From: Pyrus communis
Lineage: Eukaryota; Streptophyta; Magnoliopsida; Rosales; Rosaceae
Direction of reading: 5' to 3'
NCBI RefSeq assembly: GCF_963583255.1
Contig: NC_084810.1
Span: 7,099,751 to 7,163,750, forward strand
Length of the DNA: 64,000 bases
A program made the translations under genes and the position numbers. Every line of letters begins with the position of its first letter. Within the stretch, counting starts at the first letter, position 1. The notes under the pieces are model-generated. The model did not search any database, was not told the DNA's origin, and worked only from the letters and a program-made list of their open reading frames with translations. Of the stretch, positions 34,893-46,960 are shown one piece after another.

Positions 34893-36266
34893 ACCTTCTC
34901 TCTCTCTCTAATCTCTACTCTCTCCCTTCCTCAGATCTCTGAGCTTCGATTTTGAAGAGATGAAAGTCCAAAGAGAGGCGAGAAGAGTGAGCTGGGCTTT
35001 GGGTTCACCTCATACCTCTAATTTCGAACAAAGGGATGCGAGAGAGAGGTAAGAAGAGTGAGCTGGGTTTTGTACCATATTTTCTGTTTTGGCTGGAAAG
35101 TTCCATTTTTTCAAGCAACTGAAGCTTCAACAGGTATAGCAAGGTAGGGTATTTTGTTCCAAGTTCCGTCATCAATGATTTATGGAATAAATGGGTTGTT
35201 TGTAACATGAATTAATACTTAGAAGTTAAATTAGGGTTTGTGTTTCATGTTCGGGCATATGAGTTGTGGAATAAATTTCAAGTTTTGACGTGCTACAAGA
35301 TTGGGATGGAACAATTTCTGGTTCAAGTGTCAAATTGTAGAAATTTGTGAAATATTTTTTTTGTAATGTGCATGTGGTGTGCATGGCTACATCTTAATAT
35401 GAGAAGCGGGAATGCTCACTAGTTAATTATGATGCACGTATGTTGTGCCTCAAAATTTAGCAAGTATGACCACAACCTAGTTGGCCTCGGCTAAAAACAA
35501 AATTAAGAAAAAACTTAAAGGACGTTAAGGATCATGCGTGTCTGTGAAATAACGACAACGAGTATCATGTTTTCCACGTGCATGGTTAAGCGGTGGTTGA
35601 TATACGTAACGAGACTTTTCAAACTGTCATTGTAATCTTATATACATAACAATTATATTTTCATTGTAGGGGAAACTTGAAATAGGCCCAATTTTATAGC
35701 CCAACATTAGGATTAGTCCAATTTTTAGTTAGTTTTGACTTAGCTCCAATGACTAGGATTCCATGTCAGCAATTTTTCTGATTTGGTTGATTTTTTTGCA
35801 TTGTTATTACTATTTTACCCTCCTGTAGATTTTGCACGTTCTCCATATATTTCCCACGTTTTAAATTTTTATCAGAGTTCAAATTCATTGTTCAGTGGTC
35901 TTTCATCACAATTTTTGAATTTGAATTTCTTATCAATCTATTTTTAAGGAAGGCTTAATCACTTTTAACTTTCTATACAAATTACATGTGTTTATACGTG
36001 CAAATTTCTTCAGAAGATCTATTCTCTAGGTACAATTTTTATGATCGTGTTTTTCCTTTGTGGTTTGTCGATACTCAACCTTCTCCATCTATCAAAGGAC
36101 TAAAACACAGCAGATTGAATGCCAATTAACTTTCAAGTCAGGTATATTATAATTGTTTTCCACTTTATTGCTGTTTGCTGTGCGAATTCAAACATGAAGA
36201 CTTTATCCTAATCCTCCTAATCCCTTTCTATCATCTCTCATTGATATGCTTCCTTCTCTTTTTATT

Positions 36267-36291
36267 AAAAAAAAAAAAAAAAAAAAAAAAA
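36267..36291. repeat. Poly(A) run, 25 bases
   Basis: Plain A homopolymer upstream of the transposase frame. Confidence 0.95.
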
Positions 36292-36332
36292 CCAATGCAT
36301 AGAAGGTGTTTGATGTTATGCCTCTTTGAAAA

Positions 36333-37391
36333 GTGTACTCTTTAATTTCCGGTAGAAATTTATTGTTCTCTTATTGTCACTATCATAGCAAAAGGAAGAA
36401 ATTCATTGTGATTGGAGTTGTTTCAGCATTATTCCTCATTTTCTTGATTTTGGGCATTCTTTGGTGGAAAGGTTGTTTACTTGAAGTTGTTTCCACCGCT
36501 TTTCCAGAAGCACCACATGCATTTTGCATATTTCATTTGAAATTGAATATACAAAGTAAATATCCAAAGCAGATGGGTTCTAGTTATGGTGAAGTCGTTG
36601 CTAACCTGTTCCAAAAATGTTGTTACGCTCCATCCCAACTTGTGTTCGATTAGGAAATGAAAACTCTCATCAAGGATGGTGGTACAATAATTCAGAAATT
36701 TTTGCATAACACACCTAAAGAAAACTGGTCCAATGCATACTTCAGGGGGAAAAAATATGGTGAGATGTGCTCTAATATTGTAGAATCCTTCAATTCTTGG
36801 ATTTTGGATGAACGCAAGATGCCAACTTACCAAATGATTGATAACATACGTGTGAAGTTGATGGAGATGAGTTCTGATAGGCAACGTGAGGCCGAAAGAT
36901 GGACCTCACCAATATGCCCAACAATGGATGACGAAATGATGAAAATGGTTGAAGTTGGAAGACATTGGAATGTGTGTCGTTCAAGTGAACATATTTTTGA
37001 AGTCAGAGATGAGTATTCTGTCATGGTGGACTTACAAAGTCATACTTGTTCTTGTTATCAATGGCAAATTAAAGGGTTCCCTTGTGCACATGCTTTGGCA
37101 GCTATTTTGAAAGATGGAGGTAACCCATATGATTATGTCGAAGATTATTTCACAACAGATTTCTATAATTCTTCTTATTCATATCCCATTGTTCTTATAC
37201 CTGATATTGAAAAGGATGAACAATCTATGAGTCAGGAGTTTGTGATAGAACCCCCATTGACAAAGAGGCCCCCAGGTAGACCAAAAGTTAAAAGACTAAA
37301 ATCTATTGGGGAAGAAACATGCCCCAACAAGTGCAGTAGGTCTGGTGATGCTACAAGCCACAATCGGAAAACTTGCAACGCCCCTATTTGA
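36333..37391 (+). pseudogene. MULE transposase C-terminal half fused to a receptor-kinase membrane segment, with one stop
   Basis: One reading frame is interrupted by a single TAG at 36651-36653. The first part (36394-36480) encodes KRKKFIVIGVV, then a hydrophobic helix ending FLILGILWWKGCL. This strongly resembles the transmembrane and juxtamembrane segment of LRR receptor kinases of the VIII-2 group and is not part of any transposase I know. It runs in frame into the transposase: FPEAPHAFCIFHLKLN (end of the catalytic region), NIVESFNSWI, the SWIM zinc finger CSCYQWQIKGFPCAHA (about 37045-37095), and a tail with PPGRPKVKR and a degenerate zinc knuckle C...HNRKTC. The N-terminal half with most catalytic acidic residues is absent. 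It is non-functional as it stands. Whether the first Met is used is unknown. Confidence 0.85.
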
Positions 37392-37687
37392 CATACATCT
37401 CCATTGCCATTTGGAATTTTTTTTTTTTTTTTTCAAATATATGAACACATGTTTTTTTTTATTTTTTATTTTTTATCAATGTAATAAAATGATGCCTTCG
37501 ACTTTTTAGTTTACTCATATTCTTCTTTTTTCCATTATCTACTTACATGTCATATGACTTATGCAATCTGTGAAGACTATATATTTATTATGCTATCATT
37601 ACTAAACCTTCCAAATCAAACCTATATATAACAAGCAGCCATAAGATGTTAAATTTTATCCTACCTATCAATTTGGCTTACAATATA

Positions 37688-38370
37688 AACTACCTATCCT
37701 TGTAGAATATGATTTTTACATTCACCATTAGTTGTACAGGTATATTACTTTTTGGGACGGTTTTAAACTACCTAACATGGAGGAAAATTACCGACAACCA
37801 TTTTTTAATAGATTATGTTTGCAAAAATTTGTCTAAAGCAGAAGTTATTTAACTATTTGATTGTTATTGTGAACATTTCATTGTGTTTTTAGCAACACTA
37901 TGCTTGTCTAGTTTTACTGTCACAATTTTTTTTCAATTAAACAATAATGTAAAATTTGCTCTAGTATTGCTATTATGGATAGACATTATTGTGAAAATAT
38001 TGATAAAATAAAAATCTTAAGGTATATTAAGTTGGGGAAGCAAAAATTCCAACATGTAGCAAAAAATCCCACTTATATTGTATTTAAACAACCTAACATG
38101 TAGGAAAATTACCGACAACCATTTTTTTATCAACAATTTGAAAGTACTTGTTCTACAGGTATACCATATGACCATGTATGAAACTGAAATCTTCCAAGAA
38201 GTTAAAATACCTATTCTACAAGTATACCTATCCTTGTAGAATATGACTTTTACATTCACCATTAGTTGTACAGATATATTACTGTTTGGGACGGTTTTAA
38301 ACTACCTAAGATGTAGGAAAATTACCGACATCCATTTTTTATCAACAATTTGAAAGTACCTATCCTTATA
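37688..38370. repeat. Shuffled direct repeats inside the inner MULE
   Basis: A block of about 120 bp ('cctatccttgtagaatatga', 'acattcaccattagttgtac', 'gggacggttttaaactacct', 'aggaaaattaccgaca') is present at 37688-37805 and 38220-38345, with a partial copy at 38087-38165. Order is preserved; spacers differ. Confidence 0.8.
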
Positions 38371-39100
38371 CAATTAGAAAGTATATTTACGAACTATGTC
38401 CATATAATGACAAAATAACATTATCTGAGATTACAAACAAATCTTATTGTGCAATCAATAAAGGGAAACATGAAGAATATCCCCTTTCAATTGAAATTGA
38501 AATTAAAAAATAGATACGACAAAGCATATCTCAGTTCACATAACACCCAAACTTACAATACCAGTTCTCCAGGTATACCGGGAAGCCAGAATCAGATCTT
38601 CGCTTATTCTGTTTTCATCATATACTGGGAGAAAATTTATAGCTTTCATAGCTTCATACGGATTTAGGATTCAAAACAAGTTTTCCGCTGGACACGGACG
38701 CAAACAAATTTGAAAGATGGGAGGATAAGGTTTTTGAATAAACAAAGAGATTAATCTGCAAGAGACCTAATAAAGGGGTCTAATGGCAATTGTTGTAATT
38801 TTGTTGGTAAATTATGTGCATTTTAATTGCTGACATGGATGATTGTTGTACTTACTAGCCCCCAATTATGCTTATGTAATATAAGTGGATTCCATTCAAA
38901 ACAGGCTTATAAAATTGGACCCATATCAAAAGACCCCTTAATTGTATCCATTATACCAATATGTTGCCGTTAAAGTTTCTCTTGTTCTGTGTATATCATG
39001 TGCATATACTGTACATATTATGTGCTTGTGGTGTGCATCTAGTGTCTTATGTGTAGATGGTGTTTACTTTGATACTATTTGCATTAATGTAGCTTACTAC

Positions 39101-39280
39101 TTTTTCCTTTGATTCAGAGGCAGCCCTGCAAATACGAAAAAAGCGATTTCGTTTGATTCACTTAGGTTCTTTCGTGCCCATTCAAACTGCAATTTTTCCT
39201 TTGATTCAGAGGTGTGCATCGTGAAACAATTTCGTTTGATTCACTTAGGTTCTTTCGTGCCCATTCAAACTGCAATTTTT
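39101..39280. repeat. Tandem duplication, about 90-bp unit
   Basis: Two copies of 'ttttcctttgattcagagg ... tttcgtttgattcacttag ... ttcaaactgcaa' starting at 39101 and 39193. The second halves are identical; the middles differ by substitutions and an indel. Located in the right arm of the outer MULE. Confidence 0.88.
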
Positions 39281-40384
39281 CAAATCCTTGAAATATTTGA
39301 ACCCAATCAAATTTGATACCAAATTCAAATTAATGAATCTTCGATTCTTCATATAAAGTTCAGGATCATTTTTTCTGATTTCGAAGAGAGAGCTGTGAGC
39401 TATGGGCTTTTGGGTTGAGCTTAGATCTGTGAGCATAACTTGTGCATGTGCATGTCCTGTGCATGTCATGTACATACATTGTATGAGCGAGCTTGATATG
39501 AAGAGAGCGAACGAGTACGCGAAGTAGTTTCGTCCAATCATTCTCTCTTCCTTCTTTCCACTCTGATTTCTCCCTTTTCCCTAAAATTTATCTCTTCTCC
39601 AAAAGGCAACTGGCCTTTAATACATTTTTTCATTTAATTGCAGCAAAAGCCAAACCTTATTTTAGTGCTTGTGAATTTGGATCGAGAGAGGGAGCAAAGG
39701 GAGGGAAATGACAGAAGAAATGAAAACCCACATATAAACCAGAGAAATGGTAAAAAATAAAAAATAAAAAATGAAGAATTTGGGTCCCCTCTAAGAAACA
39801 CCAAACCAATCACTTCAACTCTAAAAATTCATCAATCAAAAACCAAAATTAAGCTAACCCAGTTCAGAAAACCTACGAATGAAAAGGTAAAAATCGAAGA
39901 AGATGAGTGGGTTAGAGAGAGAGCTCTTGTGTATATTAAAAATGTAGAGAGAAGAGAGATAGAGAAAGAGAGAAAGAGAGAGAGAGAGAGCGCTTGGATG
40001 AAGAAGATGAGTGGGTTAGGGTTCTTTGAACTAGAATAGGGGGAGAGAGATTTTCTCTCTCTCCTCTCTATTTCTCTCTCTACAAAATGAGAAATGAGAG
40101 CTGGAATTTATAGATAACCCATTTATATGGAAGGACAATTTGGTCATTTTAAAGTGTAGAAAAAATATTATTTCTGTCCGATATGGCATATGAATGTCGT
40201 GTGCATATTTAAAATGTCCTATTTCTATCCCAAGATTAAGAAATTGTCCTATTTCTAGGTATTTCCCAAATTTTTATGTGACTATCGATTTCTTCTTAAT
40301 TGTTTTCATTAAAACGTTTTTCTTATTTTAAATTGTGAATTCAATCTTTTCTAAACCTTGTTTCAAATAGTTAATTAATATTTG

Positions 40385-40545
40385 GTTTTTAAACTAAATT
40401 ATTTCAAATAATCACTTTGGAGAATGACCTTGCATAAACATTTTTCCTACAACTACTTTGTACCCTTGAAAGCATTTGTAAGTATTTTGTGTGATTTTAA
40501 CTCCTTTTGTGCATGTGGTAAAAATCATATCAAGAAGCCGACGAC
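40385..40545 (+). mobile_element. Relic of a Gypsy-type LTR end (second copy)
   Basis: Matches 115-273. It lies 700 bp before a Gypsy RNase H relic, supporting a Gypsy origin. The outer MULE ends just upstream at 40267 and may have inserted into this older element. Confidence 0.42.
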
Positions 40546-41246
40546 ATTGCCAGAGATTGTTCTTAAATAATTTGTGTTTTACCATATTCTTGGTTAATTA
40601 TTTTTGTAAATAGCTTTTAATTAAATCATTTTTTTTTATCACAACAAGCAAAATTTGAAAGCCAAATCGGATAAATGATCCCTGTGGTCATAAGGTATTA
40701 GGAAGATAGTTCCTGTGCTAAAAAAACTCGGATTTAAACCCCTGTGGTGTACTCCGTTAGCAAATTTAGTCCAAAAGTTATTTTTCCGTTAACTATCTGT
40801 TAATACATAGGTAAAATTGTACTTTGACATGTGCATCTTCTTCTTCTTGCATCTCCCCTACGCAACCCCCAAACTCACTTCGCGCATCTCTAAGGGAGAA
40901 GGCAAAAATTTCACCCTTCTAGCTAACATTATCACTACTTGATGGCAGTTGCATACAAAGTTTTTGAACAAATACCATCCTACATCCAAGACCTTGAATT
41001 ACAAGAGAGATTTTTGTCATTCTCATAGCGGCCAAACAAGGAGTTTCACGTGGCATGAGAGAGGTACACTGAGATGTAAATGAAATGTCCACATGCTGGC
41101 ATTGACACAGACACATAGATGAGCATCTTTTTAGTGGGCTAATCCTACATCTAAGAGCCATGTTAATGCATCAACTAGAGGATCTTTGTTTTCTAAGTCC
41201 GGGTCGCGTTTGAAGTATTTGACAAGATGACCAGGGAATCTGAACA
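40546..41246. other. Unassigned stretch
   Basis: No recognisable gene. Open frames on the minus strand (40919-41313) lack known domains. Confidence 0.4.
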
Positions 41247-41579
41247 ATGGGCAATGGAGAATTTGTTGAATTATTTGCATTGGAAAAGTTTTGTTCATAC
41301 TTGGTCGGGTCAAAAGTAATTGTTTACAGTAATCATGTTACCTTGAATTATTTGTTGTCTAAAAAGGATGCAAAACCAAGGTTAATTTATTGGTTCTTCT
41401 ACTTCAAGATTTCAATTTGGAGATTAATGATAAGAGTGGTAGTCAGAAAATCGTGATTAATTCTTCCAATGGTTGAAGGGATTCACTTCCAATAATTAGT
41501 GAAAGCTTTCTAGATGAATAGCTCTTTGCTGCCCATAGCAGTGCACCTTGGTTTGATGACATTGTGAATTATTTGGCAA
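41247..41579 (+). pseudogene. Gypsy (Athila/Tat-type) RNase H relic, left of the Copia insertion
   Basis: Translates as [21 protein letters not shown] and [17 protein letters not shown], the RNase H region of Athila/Tat Gypsy elements, then with stops to APWFDDIVNYL at 41550-41574. The Copia element interrupts it exactly here, and 47254-47400 continues the same region. Confidence 0.78.
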
Positions 41580-41872
41580 TGTTGGCCTATACTGCTTTAC
41601 AAAATATGGAATGCCATGTCATCAAAAGGTTGTTAGAATCTGTTAAATAGTTAGGATCTGTTGGGACAAGGTTAGTCTAGTCAGCTAAGGTTGTAGAAGT
41701 GGGGTTACTCTTGTATAAAAGGAGAGAATGTGAGAATACGATATAGTTAGTCAAAGTAATCAAAAATATATTCAGTTTTCCTTAAGGCCTTACTGTATTT
41801 TTTGTTCTTCTTTCTTCCTTTCGTTTGTCACTGTTTTTCTTGGTGATTGTAATACAAGCAATACTGTTAATA
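41580..41872 (+). repeat. 5' LTR of the Copia element
   Basis: Starts TGTTGGCCTATACTGC and ends CAATACTGTTAATA. A TATA-like 'tataaaagg' lies at about 41714, a plausible promoter about 90 bases into U3/R. Confidence 0.96.
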
Positions 41873-41890
41873 TGGTATCATCGCTGAGCG
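41873..41890 (+). promoter_or_regulatory. Primer-binding site of the Copia element
   Basis: TGGTATCATCGC directly follows the 5' LTR. The first eight bases match the complement of the 3' end of plant initiator tRNA-Met (TGGTATCAGAGC); the next positions diverge. Confidence 0.85.
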
Positions 41891-42323
41891 TCGATTCCTG
41901 GTGATTCTATCCGCTGTGCTAATCTTGGGGGTCTTGCTAGTTTCTGGTGTGTTGCTGGTTCGAAGTTGGGGTCTTGCAAATTGTCAGGTTGGCTCCTTTA
42001 TTTGTCGTTGTTTGTATGCATATCTGGTGTTTGTGGAAATGTCCCTGAAGAAAACGGGTGAAATTTTATACATGATCGATTGTGGGGGTTATTACGAAGG
42101 GATTGAAGTTTGATGAAATATATTGTTTTCTTGAATTGTTGTTGAGATATTGTGATAATTGAAGTGTAAAAGGCTGGTGCCATTGTTGCTGATTGAATTG
42201 TTGCTGAGATATTGTGATATTGTGATAATTGGAAAGTTCTTGGAATTTGGGGTTATTTGTTTGATTGGAGAAATTGATTCAGTTGAGGATTGTTAAAGTT
42301 GAAGTTTAGAATCTTAATCAACA

Positions 42324-45300
42324 ATGTCGGATAAGGCTGTGCGAATTGAAAGTTTGCTTGGGATGTTGACTGTAAAACTCCAAGATGATAACTTTGTGAA
42401 ATGGTGTTATCAATTTCAATCTGTGTTAAGAGGGTATGATTTCTTTGATTTCTTTACTGGAGAGTCTCAATGTCCACCTAAGTTTGTGATTGATCCTGAA
42501 GTGGGTGTTACGAAAGAAGTTACTGAGGCTTATAAATCATGGGTTAAACAAGATATGGCACTGTTGAGTTTGTTGATTGCCACTTTATCTGATGATGCTA
42601 TGGAATATGTCATTGGGTGTAAAACTTCTTGTGAAGCTTGGAATTGTTTACAAGAGAGGTATGCGTCTCTGTCCATGGCCAGAGTTAATCAACTTAAGAC
42701 TGAATTTCATACACTTCAGAAAGGGGGTGATTCTATAGACAAGTATCTGTTGCGATTGAAGGCCATTAGAGATCAGTTAATGTCTACTGGAGAAAGGGTT
42801 ACAGATAATGATGTAGTTATTGCAACTCTATCGGGTTTGCCTCCTGAGTTTGAAGTGGTTAAGACTGTCATTTTGGGCAGGGATACACCCATAAATCTGA
42901 AAGATTTTCGAGCACAGTTGCTTAGTGCTGAAGCTAATGTTGAGTCCAGAATTACATCTTTGACTGCAGGTATGGCTGCAATGTATGTTCAAGGGGAAAA
43001 CTCTGAGAATTCAGGTGGAAGACATAAGGGGGGATATCAAGGTGATAATTACTCACACGGAGACAGTTCTAACAGTAGTCAGAGAAGTGGAGGTCCTCAA
43101 GGATATCGTGGTAGTTCTAGTTATGGAGGAAATGGGAACAGGTTTCAAAACAGGAACTTTGGGAATTCTTCAAACTTTTATTCTTCAAATAGAAATGGGA
43201 ATGGCTCCTGGAACAATTCTCGGCCTTATTACAATAACAGACAGAGAGGGGGACCTTTCTTTGGACACTCTTACTCGAATACTGGTTATCGAAATAGTTG
43301 GAATGGCAATACAAATGTTAGTGCTCCGGTAGTAATTGAGTGTCAGATTTGTTCCAAGAGGGGGCATACTGCTCCAAACTGTTTGAGCAGAGGTGATTAT
43401 GGCTCATCATCGCAGACTTATCAGATTCTTATGTGTCAGATTTGTGGCAAGAAGGGTCATAGTGCACTGGAATGCAGGCACAGGAATAATTTTTCTTATC
43501 AAGGACCACCACCACCTCCTTCTCTTACAGCTTTTACTGCGCAGAATCAGTCAGCAGCTGAGTTTGGCCAGAATATACAAGGAGTTTCTGCAGCTGATAC
43601 TTGGGTTCTAGATACAGGAGCTTCACATCATATGACATCAAATCTGGAGAATTTGAATCAGCCTGCTCCATATAATGGTGATCATAAAATTACCATTGGC
43701 AATGGTGAAGGTTTGGCGGTTAAACATATTGGTTCCTCTAGCATTTCTACTTCTAAACATTCATTACTTCTAAAGAATATATTACATGTCCCCACCATTA
43801 CTGTCAATCTTCTATCTGTTAAACAGTTATGTAAGGACAATGGTTGCTGGTTTACATGTGATGATCGTGTATTTTTTATACAGGACAAGGCAACAGGGGT
43901 GATGTTGTACCGAGGCATGAGTAGAGGAGAGTTATATGAGATTCCTATGAGTGTGTTTTCCAGAAGATTTGCTGCTGCTCAGTCATGTACAGGTGCTGCG
44001 TTTCTTGGCAAAGCTGTGAAGATTTCAACTTGGCATAAGAGACTTGGCCACCCATCAGAGGAAGTTCTGTCTCTAATGCTCAAAGGGTTCAATAAGCCTG
44101 TTAGTATTGACTCTAGTCCTTCTGTATGTACTTCATGTTTGTCTGGAAAGATGTGTAGACAACCTTTTGTAGTAAGAGATACTCGAGTTAGTTTCATGTT
44201 TGAAAAAGTCCATTCGGATGTATGGGGTCCATCTCCTATTAAGTCAGTAGAAGGATATAGATATTACGTTAGTTTCATAGATGAGTATTCCAGATTTCTT
44301 TGGTTATTCCCTGTTATGAATAAATCTGATGTTCTCCAAGTGTTCATCAAGTTCCATTCCTTTATTGTCACTCAATTTAATTGTGCTATTAAATGTCTTC
44401 AAACTGATGGTGGGGGTGAGTACATGAGTCACAGGTTCACCCAGTTTTTGGACACTAAGGGGATTATTCATTCTATCTCCTGTCCATATACCCCTCAGCA
44501 GAATGGTATTGCAGAGAGGAAACACAGGCATTTAATAGAAACAGCTATTTCCTTATTGACAGAAGCTCATGTTCCATTGCAGTTTTGGAATTATGCATGT
44601 TTACATGCTGCCTTTCTTATTAACAGAATGCCTTGTAAGACTTTAGACATGAAATCACCATATCAAGTTCTGTTTGCTACACAACCAACACTGCATAATC
44701 TGAAGATCTTTGGTACTGCTGTTTATCCATTCTTGAGACCATATAATCAGCATAAATTACAATCCAGGACTAAACAGTGTGTTTTCCTGGGGTTTGCTTC
44801 TGGTTACAAGGGAGTGGTATGTTATAATTTGTCCACAAGGAAGCTAGTATTGTCAAGGCATGTGATTCATGATGAGACAGTTTTTCCATTTGTGTTGTCA
44901 TCATTACCCCCAGCTAGAAATGTGCAGGGTGCTTCAAAATCGAAAGTCTCTCCCATGGTTATTCAAGTACATGATTATCGTAGTCCAGATCATCACATTT
45001 CTCAGGTCCCTGCTACAGTTTCATCTAGTAATACACAGGTTCTTGAAGACAGTACTGAGCATAGTTCCCAGCATCTGCGAATGCCAAGTAACACTGCACA
45101 GGATCTCATTCCTACTCCTACAGGTTCTGTCTCCTCTACTCCACCAATGTCCCAACATACAATGTCACTGTTGCCTGTCCATAGTCCATCACAGTTAGAG
45201 GTACATCTTCCTGTCTCTCCTTCATCATCTGATCCCGTGTCTCCTGCACCATCTGGTCATCCAATGGTTACACGATTGAAGTCTGGTACTATTCCTCAGA

Positions 45301-46947
45301 AATCCTATGCTGCATTTCTTGCTTCTTGTCCTGAGCTTCACTCTTTACTGCTGGAGGCTAATAACACATTTAGTGGAGGGTTTTCTTTTGTTGCTTCTAT
45401 TACTGATTCAGCTGAGCCATCTAGTTTTCGAAAAGCATCTACTATACCTCAATGGCAATCTGCAATGCAAGAAGAGTATAATGCTCTTAAAGCTCAAGGA
45501 ACTTGGTGATTAGTCCCTCCTCCTCCTGACAGATCGATCATTGGCAGTAAATGGGTCTATAAACTCAAGAAAAATCCTGATGGCAGTGTGTCTAGGTACA
45601 AAGCTCGCCTGGTAGCTCAAGGGTTTTCTCAAGAACAAGGTGTTGACTACTCAGAAACCTTCAGTCCAGTAGTGCGCCACACAACTGTGAGGCTCATTTT
45701 GTCCTTGGTAGCAATTCACAAATGGGAATTAAGGCAGTTAGACATCAAAAATGCCTTTTTACATGGGGAGTTGCAAGAGGAGGTTTATATGAAACAACCT
45801 CAGGGCTTTGTTGATCCATCTCATCCGAATTATGTTTGTCAATTAATCAAGTCTCTATATGGTCTTAAACAAGCACCAAGGGCCTGGAACTCCAAGTTTA
45901 CTAGTTATCTGCCAACGTTGGGATTCACTGCCTCTCCTTCTGACACTAGCCTATTTGTGAAACTTGATGGGACTGATGTACTTGTTTTGCTGTTATATGT
46001 AGATGATATCATCCTTACTGGTTCTAATGGTACCAAACTCAATGCTGTGATTTAGGATTTGGCTGGAGTGTTTGATTTAAAGGACATGGGCAGACTTACC
46101 TATTTTTTGGGTTTACAGATTCATTACAAAGCTAATGGTGACATCTTTGTTAATCAATCCAAGTATGTCAAGGATCTTATTCATAAGGCTGGTATGGAGT
46201 CTTGTAAACCTGCTACTACTCCCTGTAAACCTCACTGTCAGATGTTGCTTACTGAGGGTACACTGTTGAAAGATGCTACATTGTATAGAAGCTTGGTTGG
46301 CTCATTGCAATAGCTCACATTTACTCGACCAGATATAGCATTTGCTGTCAACTCTGTGTGTCAATTCATGACAGCACCAACAGATGTTCATTTTCACTCT
46401 GTTAAGAGGATTTTGAGGTATCTTCAAGGGACTTCCGAGTGTGGCATTACATATACCTCTGATACTGCTATGAAGCTGACTGCATACTCCGACTCGGATT
46501 GGGCTGCTGATTTGAATACAAGAAGGTCAGTAACTGGATATGTTGTTTATCTTGGTAATAATCTTATCTCCTGGCAGTCCAAGAAACAAACCTCAGTGTC
46601 TCGGAGTTCCACAGAAGCTGAGTACAAAGCCCTCGCACATACAGCTGCTGATGTGGCCTGGATCAGGTTGTTATTTCGAGATATAGGGGTTGAGTTACCT
46701 GAGCCACCAACCATTTACTGCGATAACATGTCAGCTATTGCTTTTAAGTGCCAATCCGGTGTTTCATTCTCGAATTAAGCATCTAGATACGGATTATCAC
46801 TTCATTCGGGAAAGAGTTCACAATGGCGACTTGTTAGTTCAGTATCTGTCCACTGATGACCAAACTGCTGATGTGTTAACCAAAGGTCTTCACAGTCCTT
46901 CATTTACTCGGCATTGCTTCAATCTCAAGCTAGGTTACTCTAGTTGA
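42324..46947 (+). pseudogene. Copia Gag-Pol polyprotein with three stops and one frameshift
   Basis: The element's own coding region. 42324-45509 is open for 1061 residues: gag with VKLQDDNFVKWCYQFQS, two CCHC knuckles (CQICSKRGHTAPNC at 340-353 and CQICGKKGHSALEC at 371-384), protease DTGA (430-433), integrase HHCC and DDE region (VHSDVWGP, TDGGGEY, PQQNGIAERKH). In the same frame follow TGA (45507), TAG (46053) and TAG (46311), with intact reverse transcriptase motifs between them ([15 protein letters not shown]). RNase H (YSDSDWAAD, SRSSTEAEYKA) follows. One extra T in 46742-46745 shifts the last 65 codons. An autonomous product cannot be made from this copy. Confidence 0.93.
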
Positions 46948-46960
46948 GATTGAGGGGGGA

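Larger units (their letters stand above)
35669..38937 (+). mobile_element. Inner MULE, 3.27 kb, nested in the outer element
   Basis: Ends GGGGAAACTTGAAATAGGCC and (complement) GGGGTCTTTTGATATGGGTC; the inverted similarity continues with 'ccaattttata' and, further in, 'ccatgtcagcaatt'. Target duplication TTCATTGTA (35660-35668) and TTAATTGTA (38938-38946), one mismatch in nine. It contains the transposase relic at 36333-37391. Confidence 0.82.
34671..40267. mobile_element. Outer Mutator-like element with long TIRs, 5.6 kb
   Basis: Left end GGAAAATACCCCAAAATAGG and right end complementing to GGGAAATACCTAGAAATAGG start inverted repeats with about 50 bp of near identity ('acaatttcttaatcttggga'). 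Weaker similarity, including 'aaatgggttat', continues for about 130 bp. The 9 bp outside are AATTTTTTA (left) and AAATTTTTA (right), one mismatch, as for a Mutator target duplication. Both arms also contain GA/CT-rich tracts. No transposase lies in the outer parts; the only one is in the element nested within it. Confidence 0.78.

Noticed and set aside
42985..43332. 115-codon frame within the Copia gag
   Set aside because: An overlapping alternate frame of the Gly/Asn-rich gag linker, with no independent support.
45507..46313. Idea that the three Copia stops are C-to-T changes from cytosine methylation
   Set aside because: At the third stop most Copia elements have Tyr, which cannot give TAG by C-to-T, and the original codons at the other two are uncertain.
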